64,000 bases of DNA, taken from contig JAPDJV010000014.1 of the NCBI GenBank assembly GCA_029258925.1, positions 62,001 through 126,000 on the forward strand, given 5' to 3'. How positions within the stretch are numbered: the first letter of the stretch is position 1; every line of letters begins with the position of its first letter. The stretch comes from Thermoproteota archaeon. Its GTDB lineage: Archaea > Thermoproteota > Thermoprotei_A > EX4484-217-1 > JAPDJV01. Positions 49,733 through 59,279 of the stretch are shown here, piece after piece. The notes beneath the pieces are model-generated. The model had not been told where the DNA came from, did not search any database, and saw only the letters and a program-made list of their open reading frames with translations. Position numbers and translations under genes: made by a program.

Positions 49733-50407
49733 TTGGGAGAACTACCTTCAATGAAAGTTAAACCTGTGAAATGGGAAGACGTTGCTTACTGGTGTAAGCT
49801 TTTATCTAAGAGAATAAGAGATTCCGGATATAGGCCCGACGTTGTAATTGCCATCGCCAGAGGAGGCTTTGTCCCAGCAAGACTCGTATGCGACTATCTG
49901 AATATAGTCGATCTTTTAAGCATCAAGGTGGAACACTGGATTGAAACTGGAAAACATATAGAGAGAGCATACATAAAATACCCTTTTAAAGTTGATTTAA
50001 CAGGTAAGAGAGTGCTAATAGTTGACGACATCTGTGATACTGGAGAAAGCCTTATAGTAGCTAGAGAACACGTCGAAGAACACTGTAAGCCCCTAGAAGT
50101 TAAAACTGCTACAATGCAACATATTCCATCAGTCGCAAAAATAGAGCCAGACTTCTACGTCGACGTCGTCAAGGAGTGGACATGGTACATGTATCCGTGG
50201 AACTATACGGAGGACATGGTCAACTTAACCAGGAAGATTATGAACTCAGACCCCCAGAAACAGTGGGCACCAGAGGAGGTTAAAGAAGCATTTAAGATTG
50301 CTTATAATCTCGACGTCCCCCTGGAGACCATAAAAGAGGTAATGGAGGAAGCAACTCTAAGAGGATTTCTAGAGAAAAACGGTTCCAAATACAAGTTGAA
50401 AACTTAA
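49733..50407 (+). CDS. Purine phosphoribosyltransferase family protein with C-terminal extension
   Basis: PDVVIAIARGGFVPARLVCDYL, RVLIVDDICDTGESL. Confidence 0.82.
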   Translation: MGELPSMKVKPVKWEDVAYWCKLLSKRIRDSGYRPDVVIAIARGGFVPARLVCDYLNIVDLLSIKVEHWIETGKHIERAYIKYPFKVDLTGKRVLIVDDICDTGESLIVAREHVEEHCKPLEVKTATMQHIPSVAKIEPDFYVDVVKEWTWYMYPWNYTEDMVNLTRKIMNSDPQKQWAPEEVKEAFKIAYNLDVPLETIKEVMEEATLRGFLEKNGSKYKLKT

Positions 50408-50438
50408 AAACTATCACATCAAATAAGTACCCTGAAGA

Positions 50439-50528
<90 letters not shown>

Positions 50529-50698
50529 CACCTTCATATCTAATCCTTCCTACACTCTCTCAACATATCGATTTAGTTTCTGGCTTATTGGTAATACTAT
50601 GTTCTCACAATGTTTTCCTTCTATGACGTACTTAATGTGGCTAAGGATGTTGAGGGTTTACCGTGAGAGTCGATTGTTTGAGAGCTATGGACTATATA

Positions 50699-51493
50699 CT
50701 AGTTATTGTGGGCTATCCTAGATAATACTTCGTATGCTACTTTAACGGTTATATCGTGGACTTTTTCCAATTCCTCTTCCAATTGTTTATCCATGGTCTT
50801 AGGCTCTTCTCTCACTACATGATCACTTACAGTGAAGATGTTGATCACTGGTATGCCTATGAGTGATGCTAGAGTGTATATTATCGATGTTTCACCATCG
50901 GCTGCAATAACATTCCGTAAACTCCATTCCTCGCCCCACTTAGGATTCTCGGAGAGAGTGGAGGAGGTTGTTAACACTATACCTTTATGTACTTTGATCT
51001 CAGTGTTCTTTGAAATCTTTTCAAGCACCTTGAGAGCATTGTATGCTAGGTCGAAATCTGCTACAGCAGGGTACATCTTTTCCACATGATGGTCCGTTGT
51101 ATCTTCGTCTCTGACAGCAGCTATGGGTACGACTATGTCACCTACATCTATGTAGTCTGCTAGTGCACCACACCATCCAATACCTACCATGGCCTTGATC
51201 TTCCTAGTATAGGCTAGGCCAACAATCCATTCAGCGTAGACACCTCCACCAGCAATAGCTATCGTCGATATCCTAACCCCTTTGTAGAGCCCAGTGTGAC
51301 TCTTAATCACGTGAGCATTACCAGTAACATCCTCTACATTCTCTAGGTACTTATGAAGCGTAGCAAAACCACCACCCAAACCCACAATAAGGTAATCGCC
51401 TATAAGATTCAAATCGCCATTTCTAACCATGATCTTATAGATTATGTCGAGCCAGTACCTAGATGCCCGAAACACCATTGAAGACACCATCAT
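50699..51493 (-). CDS. Nucleoside phosphorylase (PNP/UP family)
   Basis: AGGGVYAEWIVGLAY, VGIGWCGALADYIDVGDIVVP, ADGETSIIYTLASLIGIPVINIFTVSD. Confidence 0.8.
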   Translation of the reverse strand: MMVSSMVFRASRYWLDIIYKIMVRNGDLNLIGDYLIVGLGGGFATLHKYLENVEDVTGNAHVIKSHTGLYKGVRISTIAIAGGGVYAEWIVGLAYTRKIKAMVGIGWCGALADYIDVGDIVVPIAAVRDEDTTDHHVEKMYPAVADFDLAYNALKVLEKISKNTEIKVHKGIVLTTSSTLSENPKWGEEWSLRNVIAADGETSIIYTLASLIGIPVINIFTVSDHVVREEPKTMDKQLEEELEKVHDITVKVAYEVLSRIAHNN

Positions 51494-51540
51494 AGATTAC
51501 TACTATCTGAAATAAAATCCTAGGCTAATATTTCATGCTC

Positions 51541-51660
51541 ATTAATCCCTACCTGGCGCTATACACAGAGGGAAAAGACCAGGTAACACTAGATGAAGCA
51601 CTACAACTCCTACATTCTAGACGAACACAGCACAGAAGATACGTTAGGCCTATTCTCAGC
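51541..51660 (+). other. Short ORF at the tnpB-side edge of the IS607 element, possible interrupted-gene fragment
   Basis: ..LINPYLALYTEGKDQVTLDEALQLLHSRRTQHRRYVRPILSS* reads like protein but is truncated at the element. Confidence 0.2.
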
Positions 51661-51672
51661 TCTTAGCCGTTT

Positions 51673-51766
51673 GTCCCTACCACTTCATTCTGTTTAGGAT
51701 TATAGCTTTTTGTATCTGTGGTAGGGACTTCCACCTCGCCCATAGGGATTTAGCTATCCCTATGGG
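51673..51766 (-). ncRNA. Putative omegaRNA (reRNA) scaffold overlapping the tnpB 3' end
   Basis: Two perfect 11-bp inverted repeats: CCCATAGGGAT/ATCCCTATGGG (51739-51766) and GTCCCTACCAC/GTGGTAGGGAC (51673-51683, 51718-51728) spanning the stop codon. Confidence 0.55.
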
Positions 51767-52984
51767 GTCATGGGTGGCTGTCATGGGGAACGGAACGCTC
51801 CATCCATCTACGTTTAACCCTGCGGGGCTTGGAGCATTGCCCCCATCACCCCGTAGGGCTTTAAGGAGAAGATTCCAACAGACAAGTATATCTCGGTGCC
51901 ATAGCTCTCCTCCTTTACTACACTTACCTATCCTTGAGCCGTTACCGTAGTTTATCGGTGAGTTATGGATTGGATATAGCTCTGAAGTATTCTTCGGGTT
52001 TACGTAGACTATCAGTACACCGTACTCCCTAGCCTTCTCCTCAATAGCTCTCTGAACACCTCTGAAGGAAGCCTGAAACATTCTATGTCTTAACTGTTTA
52101 TCCTTTATCCTCTTAATCATATTGTTAGCTGGTTTCTTACCAAGCTTCTCAAGAACAATAGCATATTGCTTCCCATAAGCGGTTCTAACGATTATGTTGG
52201 CTATCTTCCATCTAATGTCAAGCTTCTTTCTCCTCTCTCTCAACTTCTTCATTACTCTTCTCTTAATCCTAGACTTTACACCATAGAGCCTATCATACCT
52301 TTCCTGAATCCTCTTCCTACGATAATAGTATCCTAAGACCAATTTCTCAGCATTAGTCTCAAAGAGGTAAGCCACGCCATCAACTAACATTGTTACATTG
52401 TTCTCATTTACATCAACAGGTAAGTAGCCTTTAGGCTTGTACTCATTAATATCCTTGACAAAGGTTAGGTAGATAACTAGCTGTCTACTCCTCTTATCAA
52501 GTTTAATCTTGGCTTCGCTTGCTAGCCTCCATCCACGATTGATATACTTCCAGTACTGATTGTGCAGTTCAAGCTCTACTGTTATCCATCTTCTATGGGT
52601 AGCTATCCTAATGGATGTTAGTCCATTAGGCTTCCATAGGTGGTCGTCAAACCAGATACTAACCCTCCTAATCTCAGGATATTCTCTTTCGGCTAACCCA
52701 AGCTTCTTTAGTTTAAGGAAGCTCTTGGCTCTAGTACTAGCGTCTTGACAGGCTGTGTAGACGTAATGTGAAGGTAACTGTGGATATAGGCTTCTCATTT
52801 CACGGTACTTTAATGCTTTGAGCTTAGTGAAGCTCTTAATATTGTTATTTACAGCATACATTGTTAGTTGTTCAACCATGTTACGATACATACCCTCAAC
52901 TTCAACAAATACCCTAAACAGCTTCCTCGGTATCTTCACGCTCTTCACCATGACAGTCCTAGTTATTCTAGTCATTCTTCTCAA
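51677..52984 (-). CDS. tnpB: IS607-family TnpB (RuvC-like RNA-guided nuclease family)
   Basis: RuvC residues apparent in LPVDVNENNVTML, IVLEKLGKKP, LWHRDILVCWNLL; downstream of TnpA. Confidence 0.9.
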   Translation of the reverse strand: MRRMTRITRTVMVKSVKIPRKLFRVFVEVEGMYRNMVEQLTMYAVNNNIKSFTKLKALKYREMRSLYPQLPSHYVYTACQDASTRAKSFLKLKKLGLAEREYPEIRRVSIWFDDHLWKPNGLTSIRIATHRRWITVELELHNQYWKYINRGWRLASEAKIKLDKRSRQLVIYLTFVKDINEYKPKGYLPVDVNENNVTMLVDGVAYLFETNAEKLVLGYYYRRKRIQERYDRLYGVKSRIKRRVMKKLRERRKKLDIRWKIANIIVRTAYGKQYAIVLEKLGKKPANNMIKRIKDKQLRHRMFQASFRGVQRAIEEKAREYGVLIVYVNPKNTSELYPIHNSPINYGNGSRIGKCSKGGELWHRDILVCWNLLLKALRGDGGNAPSPAGLNVDGWSVPFPMTATHDPIGIAKSLWARWKSLPQIQKAIILNRMKW

Positions 52985-53606
52985 CCTCCTCTAGCAATTG
53001 TTTAAATCTTTGAACTGAGCGTTTCTTCTTGTGAATCCTCATGCCGTATAGCTTACCAGCAAATGAGGTAACTATCGCTAGTAAATCCTCAACAAGCTCT
53101 TGGTAAGCATTCTTAGGCTCTTCGCCATAGACAACCTCTATTCCTACACCATATTGTTTGAAGAAGTACTCAAGATACTCAAACCCGAAGCGAGTAAGTC
53201 TATCCTCGTATGTTACAACAACTACATCTACTTCTCTATTCACTACATGTCTGAAGAGCTTATGTAATCCTCTACGATTAGTTTTAAGACCGCTAGCTAT
53301 GTCGCTTAGAACATCTACTACCTTGTATCCCTTAGCGGAACAGTGCTGAGTAGGGTATTCTATTTGTCTTTCCAAGTCTTTCCTTTAGTCTGAAGAGCTA
53401 ACACGAGCATAAATGATTGCCCTAACTTCCTTAACTCCTTCTCTCCCGCCTATAATCCTCTCTATCTCACTCTCTGGTATCATCCACCTACCAGTAGGAG
53501 TTCTAACCGCTCTAATCTTACCAGAGTAAATCCGCCTCTTCAAAGTAATAAAGCTAATACCAAGACGCTTACACGCCTCCCTCGGCGGTAGCAATCTTTC
53601 TGTCAT
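52968..53606 (-). pseudogene. tnpA: IS607 TnpA serine recombinase interrupted by an in-frame TAA
   Basis: ..VRAIIYARVSSSD*RKDLERQIEYPTQHCSAKGYKV.. same frame across the stop. Confidence 0.9.
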
Positions 53607-54029
53607 TTGCTATTCTTCGATACAAAAAGATATAATTTGAAATATTTAAATGTTTCTTCCCCTGGTCTCCGATATTAGAGGGAATGTAACCACGAAGACT
53701 GCGTGGGACCTAGCTATAGCAGACAACCATGTCGAGAAGAATAAGAAGGCCACATAGTCTTCATAATACTTAGAGAACACGAGTACCTTCAATCACTGAT
53801 GGCAAGTTACTATGATGAAACCTATAAAGTTGAATCCCAAAGGAAAAACGCCTAATGTTGTGGCAGCATTAATTGCTCAAGACGACGATCTAATTTTTCA
53901 TAAACAATAATATTGAAGAGAGTGCAGCAAAATCATTGAATAGATCCCAGTATTGTGAGAAGTGAAGGTGCATGCTAAATACAATTGAATATTTACTAGA
54001 ATGTTCTGCTCCAACAAGAACTCAACACT

Positions 54030-54482
54030 TTAAATGTCCACTACCTTTTCCTCCTTCAATATTCTGAGAACAAACATGGTATAGGTGGATACTATTCCGT
54101 CTATATCCCCTATTTTATCTAACACCTTGGTAAGCTCCTCTCTCGTTCCAACTCTTATTTTTGCAAGCGCGTAATACTCGCCAGTTACATCATATAGCTC
54201 GTAAACATCTTTTATTTTAGACAGCTCGCCTAAAACCTGCGAGTATTTTTTGGGATCTGCTTTCACTAGAACAAAAGCTGTTGTACCCTTCCCAACTTTC
54301 TCTGGGTCGACATCAGCTCTAAAACCCCTTATAACCCCCCTCTCCCTCAATTTTTTAACTCTAATGTGAATTGTTGCCTCGCTAACTTTAAGCATTTTAG
54401 CAATTTTAGAGTAAGGGGTCTTGGCGTTTTCCTGCAGTATTCTAAGAATACGCTTATCGGTCTCATCTAAACGAACACTCAT
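54030..54482 (-). CDS. Lrp/AsnC-family transcriptional regulator
   Basis: LDETDKRILRILQENAKTPYSKIAKMLKVSEATIHIRVKKLRERGVI. Confidence 0.9.
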   Translation of the reverse strand: MSVRLDETDKRILRILQENAKTPYSKIAKMLKVSEATIHIRVKKLRERGVIRGFRADVDPEKVGKGTTAFVLVKADPKKYSQVLGELSKIKDVYELYDVTGEYYALAKIRVGTREELTKVLDKIGDIDGIVSTYTMFVLRILKEEKVVDI

Positions 54483-54843
54483 GAATTCTTAAACCCCCTA
54501 TATACTATGGGAAATCTAGCGTTTCAGTTTTGCGTTACAATCAGCACACATATAGCTTGTAGTTTGACCAACCATATTTTGAAACCCCGTTCAGCTAGAC
54601 TTCAACCAGAGTAGGTTCTTCAGAATTATTTAAATCAACCAAGTTCCTGGAACGCTTATAGAAGTTAAGATAATAATTATTAATTCTTCATTCTTCTATC
54701 TATATGTTGACAGCATAAGAGACAGTTTCTGACAGGCTTAAATAGGCGGCTTCGACTTCGAGCCTTATATAGGTTGACGTTTAAAGAGTGCTTGCCATAG
54801 GACTCTTAACATCGTTTAATGCTGTTATTCCCGCAATATCTGT

Positions 54844-56790
54844 TTACTTGATTATTTTCAGGGATTCCAGCTCTCTGGCCACATCGCTTAGTCCCAGCTC
54901 TTCCAGTTTCCTCACTGTTGGTAAGCCTGTTTCCTTATCCCATCCTCTAAGCTCATAGTACCAGTCGAGCATTTTCATGTAGTCTCCGCTATCGATATAG
55001 TGACCCCTGAAGGGGCCAGATGGTAAAGGCTCTTCCATCCACCTAGAGGGGATCAAGTCGTATTTTCTTCCAAAATCCTTCACCTCTCTCGCCCATATAC
55101 ATCTAGTCAAATTGTACACTCTCTCAGCTACCTTAAGTAGTTCTTTAACAGTAAACTTGATTCCCGTCGCATACGTTAGGAATTCCGCGTAATAGTTGTA
55201 GTTTAAACCTAGTTCAATCCATGGAAGCCTGCATACGGTTAGCATGTCGAATAGGCTTCTCCTATGCTGTAAGTCTATAACCCATTCAACTTTCTCCCTA
55301 TCCACCTCTAAGCGTTTACCGGACATGATCTCCTTGGCTATCACCCAGGCTCTATTGTGATGTGCACCTATATCGGCTGTTCCATAGGCTAAAGCCATCG
55401 CGGGTGCTGCTCTGGACTCATAAGCAGTTATCTCGAGGCCTTTAACGTGCATAGCGAACTTTGTGCTTTCTTCCCCTACGATTTCAGAAAGCTTTTTCAC
55501 ACCCTCCGCTAAAATATTTCCAACACCCTTACGATAAGCTATCATGTGCAGAAGTTCTTCTGCCGCCTCGGAATCTCCGAACCTAGGTCTCACCGGGAGA
55601 TCTATGCTTTTCGGCCATAAGTCCCTCTCTGTTAGTTCCATGACAAATCCTATAATGGAGCCGCTGCTAATAGTGTCTAATCCTAGGAGATTGCATGTAC
55701 GAACCAGCTTTATTATCCTATTGAAGTCTCCTATTCCAAGGTTAGAACCCAGCATGCACACGTTCTCATAGTCTATTTCAGTGCAAATAGTCCCCCAATC
55801 GTCTCCCACCTTACTGCACACGTAGTTTCCACAAGGCATACCACACGCGAAACATGCTCTCATAGCAATTTTATACTTCTCCATTTCGTCGCCGCTAATA
55901 CTATCAGCCTCTTCGAAAATGCTCTCCCTAAAGTTTCTAGTAGGGAGACAAGCATTCTTCTGAGACCATTCAATGACCATCATAGTTCCCTGTCTCGTCC
56001 AAAACCGGAAACCTGGGTTCGACTTTAAATCGTTGAAGGCTTGCATAGCTTTTTCAAAAAGTTTCTCTAAATCGAACACTGGAATGCTCTGATACCCCTC
56101 TGCTACAATAGCTTTCAGCCTCTTGCTACCCATAACAGCTCCAATACCTGTCCTCCCAGCGGCTCTCCCCCAGTTACTTATGATAGACGCGTATTTTACG
56201 GTATTCTCTCCCGCTGGACCTATTGTTAGAATCCCCGCATCACCATACTCTTCTTTAAGGACCTTGATGCATTCGAAAGTTGCGAGGCCCCATAGACTGG
56301 AGGCATCCATTATCTCCGCTTTCCCATCTCTTAAGTGGATATACACGGGCTTATCGGCTCTACCCTTAATGATTAAGGCATCGAAGCCGGAGAACTTTAT
56401 CATTGCTCCAACATTCCCCCCTACATTAGAGTCCCCGTAGCCCCCGGTGAGAGGGCTCTTAGAGACGATCTCTAATTTCCCGCTACATGGTATTGGTAAA
56501 CCCGTTAGCGGGCCTGTGGCAACAATCATTATGTTTTCCGGGGAAAGGGGATTCACCCCCCTTGGTAGCTCATCCCATAATATACGTGCACCCCATCCTC
56601 TACCACCGATATATTCTACAGCCAGCCTCTTCGGGGTGTCGATGATCTTAGTGGATGCTGTGGATAGATCTACGTAGAGAATTTTCCCAACATATCCTCC
56701 TTTAATAGCTTCCTCGCCCAAAATACTCAGCCTCGATAAACTATTGCACCTGTTGGACATAGAGAGACGCAGAGAGGGGTTCCACCACAT
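54844..56790 (-). CDS. Aldehyde ferredoxin oxidoreductase family (tungsten/molybdopterin); true start likely downstream of the ORF-track start
   Basis: GYVGKILYVDLSTASTKI, GGNVGAMIKFSGFDALIIKG, GRTGIGAVMGSKRLKAI, CFACGMPCGNYV. Confidence 0.9.
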   Translation of the reverse strand: MWWNPSLRLSMSNRCNSLSRLSILGEEAIKGGYVGKILYVDLSTASTKIIDTPKRLAVEYIGGRGWGARILWDELPRGVNPLSPENIMIVATGPLTGLPIPCSGKLEIVSKSPLTGGYGDSNVGGNVGAMIKFSGFDALIIKGRADKPVYIHLRDGKAEIMDASSLWGLATFECIKVLKEEYGDAGILTIGPAGENTVKYASIISNWGRAAGRTGIGAVMGSKRLKAIVAEGYQSIPVFDLEKLFEKAMQAFNDLKSNPGFRFWTRQGTMMVIEWSQKNACLPTRNFRESIFEEADSISGDEMEKYKIAMRACFACGMPCGNYVCSKVGDDWGTICTEIDYENVCMLGSNLGIGDFNRIIKLVRTCNLLGLDTISSGSIIGFVMELTERDLWPKSIDLPVRPRFGDSEAAEELLHMIAYRKGVGNILAEGVKKLSEIVGEESTKFAMHVKGLEITAYESRAAPAMALAYGTADIGAHHNRAWVIAKEIMSGKRLEVDREKVEWVIDLQHRRSLFDMLTVCRLPWIELGLNYNYYAEFLTYATGIKFTVKELLKVAERVYNLTRCIWAREVKDFGRKYDLIPSRWMEEPLPSGPFRGHYIDSGDYMKMLDWYYELRGWDKETGLPTVRKLEELGLSDVARELESLKIIK

Positions 56791-57167
56791 AGATCACATA
56801 TTAGCGGGTATTGGGTGAAGCCGTAGCCGAAAACTGCATTAAATGGACATGCTCTTTCACATTCGAAACATCCTACACACAGCTCTCTCTCGAGCCTTAT
56901 AACACCATTAATCTTTTTGAGGGCACTAGTAGGGCAGGATTTTACGCATAACGGGTTCTCACACTGCTTACAAACGGATATAGTGAAGTGAGGAGAGACT
57001 CCTCTTTTCTCGAAGACTCTTATTCTAGCCATCCAAAGACTTATAGTGTTCTCCCTACTTACACTACATGCTAGCTCACATAAGTGGCAGCCAGCACACT
57101 TGTCCTCTTCAATAATTATTCCACTATTCAAAACAACACCCTCCAATATTGTGGAGCCCCCATTCAT
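56727..57167 (-). CDS. 4Fe-4S ferredoxin-type electron transfer protein
   Basis: CAGCHLCELACS, CKQCENPLCVKSCP, CVGCFECERACP, CDLCGGTPLCVSLCP. Confidence 0.88.
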   Translation of the reverse strand: MNGGSTILEGVVLNSGIIIEEDKCAGCHLCELACSVSRENTISLWMARIRVFEKRGVSPHFTISVCKQCENPLCVKSCPTSALKKINGVIRLERELCVGCFECERACPFNAVFGYGFTQYPLICDLCGGTPLCVSLCPTGAIVYRG

Positions 57168-57288
57168 CGAAGGATTTGAATACTAGTTTGCATTTAACAT
57201 ATTAAACTGTATCTATAGAATGTTAAAATAGTTGGCACTACTAAGTAATACGTGAAGTTTCCTGAGGGCTGTAAACGAGGAGAAAAGT

Positions 57289-57621
57289 ATGGAGATAGGG
57301 GCGGATCCAATAGTACGTTTAGAAAGAGGAGTTATGAGAGGTGTTCTCAGACCGGTTATCCTCTCTCTTCTTGACAAGACTACGATGCACGGTTATCAAA
57401 TAGTTAAATCAATAGAAAAGATAACAGGCTTTAAAATGAGCATTAGCACCATATACACTATTCTAGGGGAACTAGAGAAAAAGGGTTTGATAAAAAGAGT
57501 GGGCCACCAAAATGGGAAAACATTCTATACTATAACCAGGGAAGGAAAGAGAATACTTGAAGGTATAAGGGTCAGATTAAAGAAAAGATTAGATAGGGTA
57601 ATGGAGCTTCTATTCTCTTAA
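57289..57621 (+). CDS. PadR-family transcriptional regulator
   Basis: ILSLLDKTTMHGYQIVKSIEKITGFKMSISTIYTILGELEKKGLIKR. Confidence 0.88.
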   Translation: MEIGADPIVRLERGVMRGVLRPVILSLLDKTTMHGYQIVKSIEKITGFKMSISTIYTILGELEKKGLIKRVGHQNGKTFYTITREGKRILEGIRVRLKKRLDRVMELLFS

Positions 57622-57720
57622 AGAGGTCTAGCAGGCTAGAAACAGTGTTTTAGCCCTAAGCTTTTAAATGTTGTTAAGAACTTAACAAATCTGATTGAGT
57701 GAGATTAGAGGTTATGTCAC

Positions 57721-58290
57721 ATGGAGAAGTATTCCAGGGAGAAAATATTTGAAATGTTAATGAAGTTGCGCAGACAGAGAGAAAAATTGAACTACATGAT
57801 TGCCAGGGTCAGTGAAAGAGAGAAAGCGTTATTTGACCTAGTGGTCAAACTCCATGAATCAGGAGATAGGAGTAGAGCGGTTTTGTATGCAAACGAGTTG
57901 GCGGAGACCAGGAAAATGCTGAGGATTCTACATTCCACAAAGCTGAATCTCGAGAAAACAGCTATGAGAATAGAGACAGCGCTGCACTTACTGGATACTG
58001 CGGAGACGATACCGGAAATAGCTAGAGTAAGCATGGACTTGAAGAGGGGGTTGCTAAGAGATTCTCCGAACATATTCTTCGAGTTAGACAATGTGAGTAC
58101 AACACTTAATAATGCAATAATAGAAGCCTCAATACCGTTATCTCCCCGAGAATATACGCCTGTAAGCAGCGGTGAAGAAGTGGAAAAAATACTTAGAGAA
58201 GCACTAATAATAGCTGAGGAGAGGAGGAAAAGCGGGCTACCGAGTTTAAGTAGGGAGAGAGAAGCCGGCGAGAAAACAATTAAACCTTGA
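57721..58290 (+). CDS. Snf7/ESCRT-III (CdvB-like) protein
   Basis: KLRRQREKLNYMIARVSEREKALFDLVVKLHESGDRSRAVLYANELAETRKMLRILHSTKLNLEKTAMRIET; CdvB-type coiled coil. Confidence 0.75.
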   Translation: MEKYSREKIFEMLMKLRRQREKLNYMIARVSEREKALFDLVVKLHESGDRSRAVLYANELAETRKMLRILHSTKLNLEKTAMRIETALHLLDTAETIPEIARVSMDLKRGLLRDSPNIFFELDNVSTTLNNAIIEASIPLSPREYTPVSSGEEVEKILREALIIAEERRKSGLPSLSREREAGEKTIKP

Positions 58291-58292
58291 AT

Positions 58293-58748
58293 TTAAAGTT
58301 CTCTCACATTGTAGGAAATATTTATCTTAGTCACACTTCTATCAATACACTTCGTTACGTGACAATACTTTTCGGCAAGGCGAAGTGCTTCAATAATCCT
58401 ATTCTTCGAGCATTCCCCAGAAGAAACCTCTATTTCTATATTAACTTCCTCAATAATGTATCCAAATCTACTAAGCCGAAGCCTGCTTCTTCCTCTCGCC
58501 CGCAAATCCTCTACTTTAACGTGCATTCTCCTTAATATGAATAGGAATGTAAAGACTATGCACCCTACAATACTAGCCACAAATAGCTCGTCTGGACAAA
58601 GATACTCCTCTAAACCGCCGAAAAGAGGGTCACTTGTAACAGTTACTTGAGCCCCCTTATTGTCCGTTACGGTAAAAACCATGTCACCATCGTATTTAAA
58701 CTCAACAACATATTCTAATTCCTCTTTAACGCTGGGCTTGACCTTCAT
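58293..58748 (-). CDS. OsmC/Ohr-family protein
   Basis: PDELFVASIVGCIVFTFLFILRRMHVKVEDLRARGR..AEKYCHVTKCI. Confidence 0.8.
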   Translation of the reverse strand: MKVKPSVKEELEYVVEFKYDGDMVFTVTDNKGAQVTVTSDPLFGGLEEYLCPDELFVASIVGCIVFTFLFILRRMHVKVEDLRARGRSRLRLSRFGYIIEEVNIEIEVSSGECSKNRIIEALRLAEKYCHVTKCIDRSVTKINISYNVREL

Positions 58749-59279
58749 CTAAACACCTGTTAAATATCATTATTATTTGCCGTGATCAAGATTGCATGAT
58801 GTCACTTCTCTCAAGCCTTTTATAGTAAATCCGTTCAATTCCTTCGACACAGTAGAGGCGTAGTCATCCGCTCTACGGTCTCTTCCAATATACGATCATA
58901 GTTTCAAAAGTGTAGATTTATAAGTTTTCTACTCTACTACTGAAACTCTGGATTAGTGGAACTCCATGAATATGCCTCCAAGCATTCAGGCACAAGCATT
59001 CTTCACATCCTATAATCATTCTAAAAGATTATGAGAGCCCTGCTGAAAATGTAAGAAGATGCGATGATGTAGACGCTTCTCCTTTAGAGGCTTCTAAGTA
59101 TTTTGATTAATTTAATTTGGGAGATGCTTCTCCTTAGACCGGAATTACTTATGTCACATAGTCCGCATGGAATCTATTGAGGCAGATGCTGACTTTCAAC
59201 CCGAACTCTTATTATTCAATATTCGCTGGAATGTAGAGACCTTTACGTATTTAGCTGTTTCATAGTTTAAATCAGCAAG

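Larger units (their letters stand above)
51677..53606 (-). mobile_element. IS607-type element (tnpA pseudogene + tnpB); outer ends not defined
   Basis: Serine recombinase TnpA with MerR-like HTH followed by TnpB. Confidence 0.85.
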
